Assembly: GCA_937625935.1 (NCBI GenBank)
Contig: OW569347.1
Coordinates: 372,001-436,000, forward strand
DNA length: 64,000 bases
Direction of reading: 5' to 3'
Origin: Tetramitus jugosus
Lineage: Eukaryota > Heterolobosea > Eutetramitea > Acrasida > Vahlkampfiidae
The translations under genes and the position numbers were made by a program. Every line of letters begins with the position of its first letter. The first letter of the stretch is position 1. Below, piece after piece: positions 9,408 to 18,918 of this stretch. A model generated the notes under the pieces. The model saw nothing but the letters and a program-made list of their open reading frames with translations. It was not told the DNA's origin and made no database searches.

Positions 9408-10702
9408 AACAACAACAAGAACAAAAAAATTACGTGATTGGATATGTCGTGTACAGTGTATTTTTTGATGTTGTCAAGTATCCAATCATGGCTCTGGGTT
9501 ATCTATTGTTGTTCTTTGGATTGTACTATTCCATTTATTTTCACATGATTGCAAACAATACTGATACGAGTAGTAGTAGTAATAGTAGTAGTAATAGTAG
9601 TAATAGTACCAGTGGTAATAATAGTAAGAATCGTATTGTTGTTGATGATGATGACGATGATGATGACAATGAATACAAGAGTAACAACAAGTATAATAAT
9701 ATTAATAATAATAGCAATAGCAATAGCAATAGCTTTAGCTCAATGCACAAGAGATACTATGATGAGTTGGGATTAAAAACTAAAAATATACAACGAGTGA
9801 TTTGGAAGAGAAGAATCAGTGTCATTCTAATACCATTGGCATGCTTGTTGTTGATTGCATTGATGAGTGGTGGTGTTGGATTGGTGATTGATTTCTTGTT
9901 GTTGTACCCTAGGTATGCAAGGCAACAACAACAACAACAATCACAACAGAATTCATCACCCGTGTCATCCTCTTCAATGTCATCTTTTGAAATTGTTTCA
10001 ACAACGATAAGAGACACTCTGGGGCGTCATTCATTCCAATTGAAGATGGACAAGGGTGTCCATGATTATTTGCATGATGCGAGTAGTAGTAGTAGTCGTC
10101 ATCATGATGCATCGAGTCTCGCATTGAATCTCAATTCGAATAGCAATACAAACAAAATCATCAATGGAACATACAGTGGCAACTCTGGTATCATTACACT
10201 GAGACCTGAAATGTGGAAATTGTTTCTCTTGTTGTCTGTAAGTTCATTTCAGATTGCAATCTGCCTGGCTCTCATATGGCTGTGTAGGCACTATCTACTG
10301 TCGACTCACACTCGGTTGGGAGCTGCCGTGTTGTACACACTGTGTATGATATTTCAGGTATCGAGCACAATCTTGTACGGATTGGAGGATTTTACTGCGT
10401 ATCATAATGGTGTTTGGTGCATGGCGTTTCGATACTTTAGGATTGTGTGCAATTTTCTCTCGTTTGTCTTCTTTGCTGTTCCAACAGTGTTTGTCTTCAT
10501 TGGGGTTCGGCGTCACAATAGAAATGTAGAGTCGTACAAGCATTTGACAGAGCGGTTTTTGGATCATGTGGCAATGCAACCGAGAAATCGTGATGCAAGA
10601 CGTTTTTCTTCATCTACCATTGGTGGGTTCACATATGACATTGACAACGAGTATATGAATACTGTGGCACCTCGGATGAGAATGTTGGACGATTATGATT
10701 AA
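9080..10702 (+). CDS. Uncharacterised multi-pass membrane protein with Ser/Asn-rich loops
   Basis: 540 residues, no recognised family. Hydrophobic segments suggest about seven membrane spans: around NIPLIPLFLYGSLSLLLF, LGVMCMLGALCLLI, the segment containing MALGYLLLFFGLYYSIYF, LIPLACLLLIALMSGGVGLV, LFLLLSVSSFQIAICLALIW, LGAAVLYTLCMIFQV and FLSFVFFAVPTVFVFIGV. Loops 2 and 3 and the region after span 4 carry Ser, Asn, Asp and Gln runs encoded by AGT, AAT, GAT and CAA repeats. The pattern of spans could fit a seven-helix receptor-like protein, but no diagnostic motif is visible. The ATG at 9080 is the first in frame. Another ATG seven bases upstream is in a different frame. A GTAAGT...TTTCAG pair at 10238-10252 is only 15 nt long and cannot be an intron. 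Confidence 0.75.
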
Positions 10703-10790
10703 ATGTCACAAAAGTGTCAACAACAAACAGTTGGCACACGGTTTTACCTCCATTGTTGACGACGATTAAATGTCACAAAAGTGACAACCA
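10697..10790 (+). repeat. Imperfect direct repeat of a stop-codon/3'UTR segment with hairpin
   Basis: GATTAAATGTCACAAAAGTG starts at 10697, including the TAA stop of the upstream gene, and recurs at 10764, 67 nt later, followed by similar CAAC-rich sequence. The second copy contains TGTCAC-AAAA-GTGACA, a perfect 6-bp stem with a 4-base loop. The first copy has a mismatch in the stem. Confidence 0.75.
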
Positions 10791-10860
10791 AACACGGGAC
10801 GAACGGTCATTGAGAAAGTTCAAATATTTAATCACTTTTTCAACTAAGTATGTCAGTAAA

Positions 10861-13800
10861 TTACGATGACTTCGGCTTTGAGAAATAATCTGCAATATTG
10901 TTACTCACGATATTGCTTCTTGCCTTCTTTGGGTTGATGGAATCCTCGTTCTCCTTGTTGGGATTATCCTTTCTCTTTCTGCTGGGATTAGGACTATAGG
11001 TTATCCTTTTCTTGAGCTCAGATTTCGCGGTTGACGAAGTTAGAATGTTCTTCGTTCTGCTTGGAGTTGTTGGAATATTGTCCTCTTCGTCATCCTCGTC
11101 ATCACTATCATCATCTGTGGGTGCAAGAGATTGACGTTTACGGACTACCCTTCTCCTTCTTGGTGTTGGTGGTAGCTCAGAGGCTTCTTCATTTGATTCA
11201 CTCACTGAATCGTCACTGTCACTGGGTAGACCTGCAACAGTGTCAATAATACACTGATAAACCTTGAATAAAGCTCTCGGTTGTTGTTGCATAGTTAATC
11301 CATTCTCACAAACCAATTGTTGTTTGTCAGACTTGTAAACAATTTCGTCAATTTGTTTCCTCGCAAGAACCTTGGTCACCTTCCTTCTCTTGCTCTTGGG
11401 TTGTGTGAACGAAGTCATAAAGTCATCGACAAGTTTTTGCTTTCCTCCCTCATACCCATTAGCAACAAAGTTAACCAATTGCTGAATTGAGGAGTTGCAA
11501 ATATATTGTTTCCAGACTATACGACTTTCTTCTTGTTCGCGCAGGCACTCATCTGGAATTTTATGTTCGGCAAGTACTGAGTGATTGGTTTCCTTCCTTT
11601 TGATTTCTGGCTTCTTCAACAAGTCGGAAGTATCCTTGCTGTTCGAGAACCATGATAGATCACTGAAGTCAACTGGTTCAGTAGTGTCTATCGGTTGTAT
11701 GGACTCTAGCTTGTGCATTCTCTCATCATTGTAGAAGAAGTGTTGAGTATCCAGTGTGATCAACTCTATACCACCTCGACCTCTCTTCCTAACACTCTTT
11801 CGTTTAAGTTCAATGTTTTCCTCTCTATCAAACTTCTTTCTTTTCATTTTGGCTCCACTGACCTCCATTGCACAGTCCTCATCTACACCATCTTCCTCAT
11901 CATCTTCATCGTCGTTGCCAGACACATAGCCATCGTGAACCACAAAGTCATGATCTTCATCTTCATCGTAATCTTCGAATCCAAGAAGTGGCTCCTCGTC
12001 TTCTTCATCGTCATCCAAAATATCTTCACCTTCAATGTCATCATCATTCTCCTCTTCATCTGCACTTTCGTAACAAGGTTCATCATAATCTACTTCTGTT
12101 TGGAATGTTTTCCAGCATTGACGGGCGATAGTCTTTGCATTGAATCGTTCTACAGAAGGGTTCGAATTCATAGATCTCATCTTCTTCACATACAATATTT
12201 TTTCGGTTGCAGGTCCAGATCTACTATAGACATACAGGCCAGTTCTCTTATTTATGTTACTCCAATTCTTTGGTAGGAGTTGCCTTTGCTTTATGTCGTC
12301 GAGGAAAGAACTTAATGTCACACTCGGTGATGTTCCATCACTATGGTTGTTCTGTAGAGCCAGATCAATCTCAGCTTCCGACAAAACATTCAACTGCAAT
12401 GTTTTCTTGGTGATGTTGACCGTTGTATTCTGCTCAACAATTTTCATCTTGGTAGCAAACTTTGAGATGTCCATCATAGAGGGTTTCTTTTTCTCTGTTT
12501 GTTGTTGTACCTGTTGTGTAGATGCTTGTTGAGTCTGTTCAACCGTTTGTGCAAGATTCTTCTTCTTTTGTTCCTTCTCTTCCATCTTCTTTAATTTCTC
12601 TTCTTGTTTCGCTTGGAGCACCTGTTGCTTCTGAACTTGAGTACCCATTTTGGTCTCCAATTTCTGCAATTCTTTCTTGCACTTCATCACATCCTTGTGC
12701 ATGTTCCTCAACACCTTACGAACGTTCTTACTCTCCTTTCTTCTCTCTTTCAAAGGATCTCTCAATTCTTTTGGCAAGTGAGTCAAATGGATGACCTCTC
12801 TTCTGAACAGAGAGTATTCTGGTGCATCAGCAACACCATAGTTCTCCAAAGTTGAGATGACATCAATCTTGGCCTTCAGTAATTCACGAGGAAAATTGAA
12901 TTGAGTTAGACAAGTGGGCACGGATGATGCCTTGGCACTCTTCTTCTGAGATTGTGTACTCTTTGAAGACTCTGTACTTTGGTTAGATGAGTCAGTTGAA
13001 GGCACGACTGTATTCTCCGTAGAGTCAGCATTGGTGGTTGTTGCATCTTTCGATTCCTTCTTCTTTCTTCTTCTCCTTCTGACAGTAGTGTCATCGGATG
13101 AAGCATCCTCGTTTTCGTCATCTGGAGCCGCCGAAGAAGAAACGATAGTCATCCACTGTTTCATAATCTTGTCAGTCAACACATCAATATCCGGTTCAGT
13201 ATCATCCTGGAGATACGCTGTCAACAACTTTGTATAACTATCAGGGAACGTACTCAAAGAGGATCCAGCAGTGGAAGCATCAGCAATAGTAGCAGTCGCC
13301 ATAGTGTTTGCCGATTGCTCTGTCTGTAATTGAATCAGTTGAGATTGAGTCATTTCATGATTCTTCAACTCCACGCTCACATTTTTCATTTGACTTAACA
13401 AGTGAAACTGTTTCTGAAACTCTTGTTCCTTTTGTTCAAATTCACTCCTGGCAGCATTAATCTTTGTGTCCAATTCTGAGATACTGTTGTGATTTGGAGT
13501 AGAGAGTTCAGAGCCATCATTCATTCTTCTCTTCTTTTTCAATGGACTGGACAACACTGAGTGACTCGGATTGTCTCCTTCGTTGACTAAACTTGTCACA
13601 ACTGGATCTGCAAGAAACACTGCTTGTTGATCCACTGGTGTATGAGGTGAGGTGGCATCATCGCTCTTCACCATATTGGTCATGTCATCAGCCTCTTCAA
13701 GTACAAGTTGTTTCGGTTTCAATGACTCTCTTCTTCTCTTGTTTTGTTGCTGTTGTGGAGCAACTTCATTTTCACTCTTTTTGTTTACAATTTTATTGGG

Positions 13801-13872
13801 AGAAAAGAAACTGATTAGCGATTTCTGTATGACAGAGGTGCTACCGACGGCAGCTGATTTGGTCTGTGTCAT
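10861..13872 (-). CDS. CHAF1A: Chromatin assembly factor 1 large subunit (CAF-1 p150/CHAF1A/Cac1 type)
   Basis: Histone H3-H4 chaperone subunit coupling nucleosome assembly to DNA replication, 1003 residues from the ATG at 13872. A seven-codon extension begins with GTG and was dropped. Domain order matches the family. A canonical PCNA-interacting box QKSLISFF lies at residues 16-23. A Lys/Glu/Arg-rich helical KER-type region lies around 370-460. The acidic ED region at roughly 590-670 contains VDYDEPCYESADEEEND and ends in DYDEDEDHDFVVHDGYVS, the CAF-1 hallmark. A likely winged-helix segment at about 770-850 contains LVNFVANGYEGGKQKLVDDF. The last 15 residues include NIADYFSKPK, which resembles a second, degenerate PCNA box. 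Poly-acidic stretches are encoded by GAT/GAA repeats. The 5' gap of 162 bp contains AAATGGCGCC. Confidence 0.88.
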   Translation of the reverse strand: MTQTKSAAVGSTSVIQKSLISFFSPNKIVNKKSENEVAPQQQQNKRRRESLKPKQLVLEEADDMTNMVKSDDATSPHTPVDQQAVFLADPVVTSLVNEGDNPSHSVLSSPLKKKRRMNDGSELSTPNHNSISELDTKINAARSEFEQKEQEFQKQFHLLSQMKNVSVELKNHEMTQSQLIQLQTEQSANTMATATIADASTAGSSLSTFPDSYTKLLTAYLQDDTEPDIDVLTDKIMKQWMTIVSSSAAPDDENEDASSDDTTVRRRRRKKKESKDATTTNADSTENTVVPSTDSSNQSTESSKSTQSQKKSAKASSVPTCLTQFNFPRELLKAKIDVISTLENYGVADAPEYSLFRREVIHLTHLPKELRDPLKERRKESKNVRKVLRNMHKDVMKCKKELQKLETKMGTQVQKQQVLQAKQEEKLKKMEEKEQKKKNLAQTVEQTQQASTQQVQQQTEKKKPSMMDISKFATKMKIVEQNTTVNITKKTLQLNVLSEAEIDLALQNNHSDGTSPSVTLSSFLDDIKQRQLLPKNWSNINKRTGLYVYSRSGPATEKILYVKKMRSMNSNPSVERFNAKTIARQCWKTFQTEVDYDEPCYESADEEENDDDIEGEDILDDDEEDEEPLLGFEDYDEDEDHDFVVHDGYVSGNDDEDDEEDGVDEDCAMEVSGAKMKRKKFDREENIELKRKSVRKRGRGGIELITLDTQHFFYNDERMHKLESIQPIDTTEPVDFSDLSWFSNSKDTSDLLKKPEIKRKETNHSVLAEHKIPDECLREQEESRIVWKQYICNSSIQQLVNFVANGYEGGKQKLVDDFMTSFTQPKSKRRKVTKVLARKQIDEIVYKSDKQQLVCENGLTMQQQPRALFKVYQCIIDTVAGLPSDSDDSVSESNEEASELPPTPRRRRVVRKRQSLAPTDDDSDDEDDEEDNIPTTPSRTKNILTSSTAKSELKKRITYSPNPSRKRKDNPNKENEDSINPKKARSNIVSNNIADYFSKPKSS

Positions 13873-14008
13873 CAATAGGATCTGTGCCGCCACTCAAAAG
13901 ATGGTTATATTATGTGTGTCAATGTGTTTCTTTTGACAGACGTGTCTGATAATTTCTATTCACCCAAACAAAATTATTTTTTTGTTCTAACGGTAACAGA
14001 TTTGTAGT

Positions 14009-14018
14009 AAATGGCGCC
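14009..14018. promoter_or_regulatory. AAATGGCGCC element upstream of the CAF-1 gene
   Basis: Ten bases identical to 8918-8927, lying 137 bp before the CAF-1 ATG, in a gap that is otherwise AT-rich. The GGCGCC core is palindromic, so orientation cannot be assigned. Confidence 0.4.
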
Positions 14019-14034
14019 CATCGGACATTTAAAA

Positions 14035-17000
14035 TCACGAGGGAGATTCTTTATTGGGCGTTTGTGCTGCTGTCTGTGGTTGAGCAGTGGTGGATGTTGG
14101 GGTGCCAGATGCTTGGAGTTGAATGTTCATTTGTTGTGCCCAATCTCTCTTCTTTCGAGCAACAACCCAGAAAGGTTCCGATTCGAAAACGACCGTGCCA
14201 TCCTTTAGTACTTCAGAGGTAGGTTGAGTGCTCGAGTTTGATGATGGTGTTGGAAGTGACATGGGAGATGATGCAGTGCCGGAGTCATCACCACTTCCAA
14301 TTCGGGGACTAGGTGTTGTAGGTGTTGTTGTGGTGGTAGTGCTGTTGTTGGTACTGCTCCGTTTCGAGTTGTAAATGACCTGGAATTTGAAGGGCTTTCT
14401 GTGAAAATGGAAGGAACAGACTTTAAACATGATCCGCCATTCAACCTCACGATAGTGCATTGGGAACATTGTTCTTAAATACTTTACAACCTCGACTGCA
14501 GCATTCACAGGCACCCACTGACTCACACTGACTGGCGTCGTAGATGAGTCCGTGGAAGCATGGTTGTGATTTGGAGCAGATTCTCGAACACTCGCATCAC
14601 TCATTTGTGTTTGATTGCTACCGTTTTGATTCAGAATGTTTTGTTGATGATTGGTGCTCTGGGGATGATTGGTTGCAATATTGATATTTTCAATGAGTAG
14701 TTGGAATTGGAAGTGATCTTCATGGAATTGGTTGGAATAGTGTAAAAGTGGCACTCTGAGTAATATGTCGTACTTGTACGGCGATGAGCATAATTCTTCT
14801 GGGCAGAAGGAGATATATGTCCTCTTCTTACGACTTGGCTTAATAAATAGTTCCATGGCTTGTTCTTTCATTGTCAATGTCTTTATCACTGTGGCAGGTT
14901 GTTGAGTTGTGGCTGTTGTTGCATTTGCACTAGTGTTACTGGTACCAGACAACGCACCGTTCATTGCCGTGATGAGGTTGCTGTTTGACAATGTTGATGA
15001 TGATGACGATGATGATACAGTATGGATAGCAGCGGAAGATAGTCTACGCTTACCGGTCGTAGAGCTGGACTTGGTGCTTGATGATTTCGTGGTATTATTT
15101 TTGCCCCTCCCACTATTATTGTTATTGTTAATATTGTTGTTGTTGTTATTAGTTGCTTGTTGTTGCTTTGCCCGTCCTGATGTTGATGAAGTGGTGGATG
15201 TTGTGATTGTGGAGTGATGATTCACTCCTGACTGTGCCTGACTGTTGTTGTTTTGACGATTGTCAAAGGTGGTGGTGGTAGTGGTAGTAGTGGTGGTGGA
15301 TGATTCGGCATCATTCTTATCAATCTGTTGGTGATTGTTCTTTGGATGATTCATATGGATCAACGTACGACATGCCATACGATTCATCTCGTGCTCAATC
15401 ATTGGTATGAGTGCAGAGGAAGAAGAGTTGTGTTGAAGTGCATACTTGTTTGCCAGGTCTAATCCTGTGTGTAAATGAATGTTTCGTCTCATGGGACTCG
15501 CACCATGATCCAACAATAATTTGGCCGTGGAGCAATGACCATTGAAACATGCCCAGTGGAAAGGAGTGTACAAGAAGTGATCCACACAATCAACAACACT
15601 ACCAATAGAATCAGCATGAGTTGCATTGTCACTCTCATTACCGTTGTTGTTGTTGTTGTTGTGATTCTTGAGAGGAGAGTATGATTTCTGACCAGAGGAG
15701 ACACCACCAGCAGAGGAACAAGAATGCAGTAGAAGATACTGAGTCAAGAGGTCAAATCCATAAAATGAAGCAGTGTGAAGCAACTTGAAACCACAAGAGT
15801 CTTCCAGCGTGAAATGGATCCATTCGTGATGATGGTGATGGTGATGACGATGACTTGTCATTTTCATTCTCTTTCTACTGTGATGTTCACAACCATCATC
15901 ATCATCACTACTCTTGTGATCAACATGATTGTTCATATCATCATTGTGTTGTACGCTCACATCATTCACCATATCACTTGCATGAGATGAAGCACTATGA
16001 TAGTGAGATGATTTTGAGAATAAATAGCTGGATTGAGTGTTAAACTGAGATTGCAAACACTTGAGTTGTTGTTCTTGTTGCTCCAGTGATAGCAGACTGT
16101 TGAACAGAGGTATTCCACCACTGCCACTACTACCATGATCATCTACTTTGCTCTTGTGAGTTGTTTCCAGCAACAACAACCTATTGTCACTCGTCGAGTG
16201 GTTGTTACTTGTTGTTGAGACACAACAAGTGTGAGTAGGGTTGGATGACGAAGAGCGATGAAGAATCGGTGTCATGAAATGACTATTCTTTTGAATACAA
16301 GTGATTTGATCACGTGTCCTCAACCTGGATGGATCATCATCTTCACTACTACTACTACTACTACCATTGCTACTACTACCACTATTATTACTATTATTAT
16401 TATTATTATTATTATTACAGTTCTTATGATTATTGTGATTTTGAATCATAATTTTTAAATGATCAATAAACAGTTGAGTATAATAGGGATGATTCATGAC
16501 TGTAGACACATCAAAGTACACATCAGTCTTTTGTCTACCTGGGGTTACAAAAAAGTCATAATCAAATGGCAGTATATGAGTGATCCATTCATCATCATCA
16601 TCATCATCATCATCATTGAAGTCTCTCTTCTTATGCTTACTGTTATTGTGGATCATTGATGATGATGATTGGTCATGTGATACAGTTGTACATGTAGCTT
16701 GTTGTTGTGCATGTTGTTCAATTGTCATGACTACAACCTTGTTGTGTTCTGAAGAAGAAGAATTCTGCACAACACTCTTGTGAATATTCTTCATCCTATG
16801 ATTCATCATTGAATGATTGCTCTTGTCCATCATGCGACAAGCACCATCATCATTATCACCATTATCACAATGTACAGCAACAGGAATTAATAATTCTCCT
16901 ACTTTTGAGAATGACATGTAATTACCAATGTGACAATGGAGTTTCATTCGATAGTACATTGTTGTTGTTGTTGTTGGTGATGACATGTTTTGACTTGGAT

Positions 17001-18051
17001 GATGATGATGATGATTCTTGATCATTTTCATTTGATTAAATTGAGCTCTCATGAATTGATTATGATTACTACTATTACTACTATTATTATTATTATTATT
17101 ATTACTATTATTACTATTGTTGCTACCATTACTAATGTGACTATCGTTATTATTATTATTAGTATTATTAGTACTGTTGTTGTTGTTGTTGTTAGAGGAT
17201 ACAATTTTCAAATAATTCATATTGTTTCTTGTCAATTCATGATGAATCATCACACTACCACTTGTATTCATAGTGGTAGAATTGGTAGTATTCGTAGTAG
17301 TATTCGTAGTAGTATTATTAGTATTAGTAGTATTAGTAGTATTAGTATTATTAGTAGTAGTAGATGTTGTTGTATCATTGTTGAATGATTGTTCTGATGG
17401 AGGTTGTTGTTGCTGTTGTTGTGATTGATGATGATGATGATTGGATGATGAAATGATGGGCACCAATTCCACATGAAATCTCACCACTTGTTCAAATTGA
17501 CTCAACTCGTGAACAAATTGCTTTGTATGTGACTGCAATAGACATTGTCTATTGAATTGAACATGATGATACTTTTCAATTGTGTTCAACAAGTGATTTC
17601 CATGTTGATTACTACCATTCTTATTACTATTATGTTGATTGTTAGTATGATGACTGCTAGCATTCTGTTGTTGTTGTTGTTGTTGTTGATTGGATGATGA
17701 TGATGATGATGATGATGTCAATTGATAAATCATGTACATGATGAATGCCTTTAATTGTAACAGTGGTAAATGAGCCTTGAATTCCAATGACAAGACTGAA
17801 TCTGCTTCTTCTGCTTGTTCTATTTGTTGTTCTATTTGTTGTTGTTGTTGTTGTTCATTCGTATTATGATTCAAATGATTCAAATGATTCTTGTGATTGG
17901 ATTCATGAGTGATTTGTAATTCTGGTATTTGAATCATTTGATAGAGACACAGTAGATATTGACAAAAGAGTTGATTATTGTTCATGTAGCATGATGTGAA
18001 ATTGTTGAGTGATGATATCAATTTTTGTAAAATGTCCATTGTTGATGATGA

Positions 18052-18082
<31 letters not shown>

Positions 18083-18555
18083 GATAATGTTGTTGTTGTT
18101 GAACATTGTTTCAAAATGTGATCCAATGGTGCATATTGATACAATGAATGAACAATGTATGATTTACACTGTTCTCTCATGAAATTCTCCACTACAATAT
18201 CAATGTTGTTATTACTATTACTATTATTACTATTACTATTGTTATTATTATGAGTATTATTATGAGTATTGTTATTATTGTTACTATTACTGGTATTATG
18301 ATGACTGGTATTCACATTGTGATGATGAGTAGTTGTTGTTGTTGTTGTAGTCATGTTGTGATGATCATTCAATGGAGTAGTCATTACAAATGTGTTCATT
18401 GTTGCTGTTGTTGCTGTTGTTGTTGTTGAAGAAGAAGAAGTGAATTGATCATGATGATGTTGAGGATGTTGATGGTGACCACCATTACCATCATTCTTCA
18501 TCTTATTCTCATCAGCAGCAACATTGTGTTGTTGTACTTGTTGTTGTGAAATCAT
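14035..18555 (-). CDS. Ankyrin-repeat protein with very extensive low-complexity sequence
   Basis: About 1506 residues from the ATG at 18555. The open frame continues upstream only from a GTG at 18693, through a poly-Gln stretch that is probably untranslated. The first 900 residues are dominated by Asn, Ser, Thr, His, Gln and Asp runs. Around residues 908-1068 there are ankyrin repeats: LLHTASFYGFDLLTQYLLLH, a long Asn/Ser insertion, then TPFHWACFNGHCSTAKLLLDHGAS and a third, weaker repeat (TGLDLANKYALQ). A second folded block at about 1225-1395 has no homopolymers except one insertion: RKKRTYISFCPEEL, YDILLRVPLLHYSNQ, VEWRIMFKVCSFHFHRKPF and FKFQVIYNSKR, looking like beta-strands. I do not recognise it. 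Ankyrin plus a beta-rich block could mean a scaffold or a regulator; neither is shown. Confidence 0.75.
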
Positions 18556-18918
18556 TTTATTGAATTTTTGAAGAGCAAAGAGAGAGTGTGTGTGTGTGTG
18601 TGACAATGGTTGTTGTTGTTGTTGTTGTTGTTGTTGGATAAATAATAGATTTGGTTGGGTATATGATGAGAAGAATTGATGGTAGGTTGGCACTCACACT
18701 TCTTCACACCTGGTCAGGTCACAATGTTCTCTGTGTGTGTTTGTGTGTTAGTAGAGATGATGATGATGATGATGATGATTACGACGACTCCTCTCTTCTT
18801 CTTTGTGTGTGATAAAACATGTTCAAATTTCAAACATTGAAGTTTCAATCAAATTTTTTTCAATGATTGTCCGAAGGAGAACCTGCCGCTGGTGGTCACC
18901 AGCCCCGACCAGATTACT
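18556..18918. other. Non-coding gap upstream of the ankyrin gene
   Basis: 363 bp between the ankyrin-gene ATG and the stop codon of the dynein gene, both on the minus strand. It holds GTT repeats (18609-18636), short TG runs near 18588-18602 and 18730-18750, an ATG-repeat (around 18757-18778) and AT-rich sequence. The promoter of the ankyrin gene should be here. No gene or GGCGC motif was seen. Confidence 0.55.

Noticed and set aside
9541-9750. Leu/Ser-rich open frames opposite repeat-coding regions (also near 14909-15217, 16990-17388, 43036-43257 and 47299-48024)
   Set aside because: They are complementary shadows of AGT, AAT, GTT or GAT repeats in real genes and have no independent coding features.
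10238-10252. GTAAGT...TTTCAG pair in the orphan membrane protein gene
   Set aside because: Only 15 nt, too short for an intron; the frame continues through a membrane span.
18556-18693. N-terminal poly-Gln extension of the ankyrin protein
   Set aside because: It begins at GTG, with no ATG until 18555; likely 5' UTR unless an upstream exon exists.
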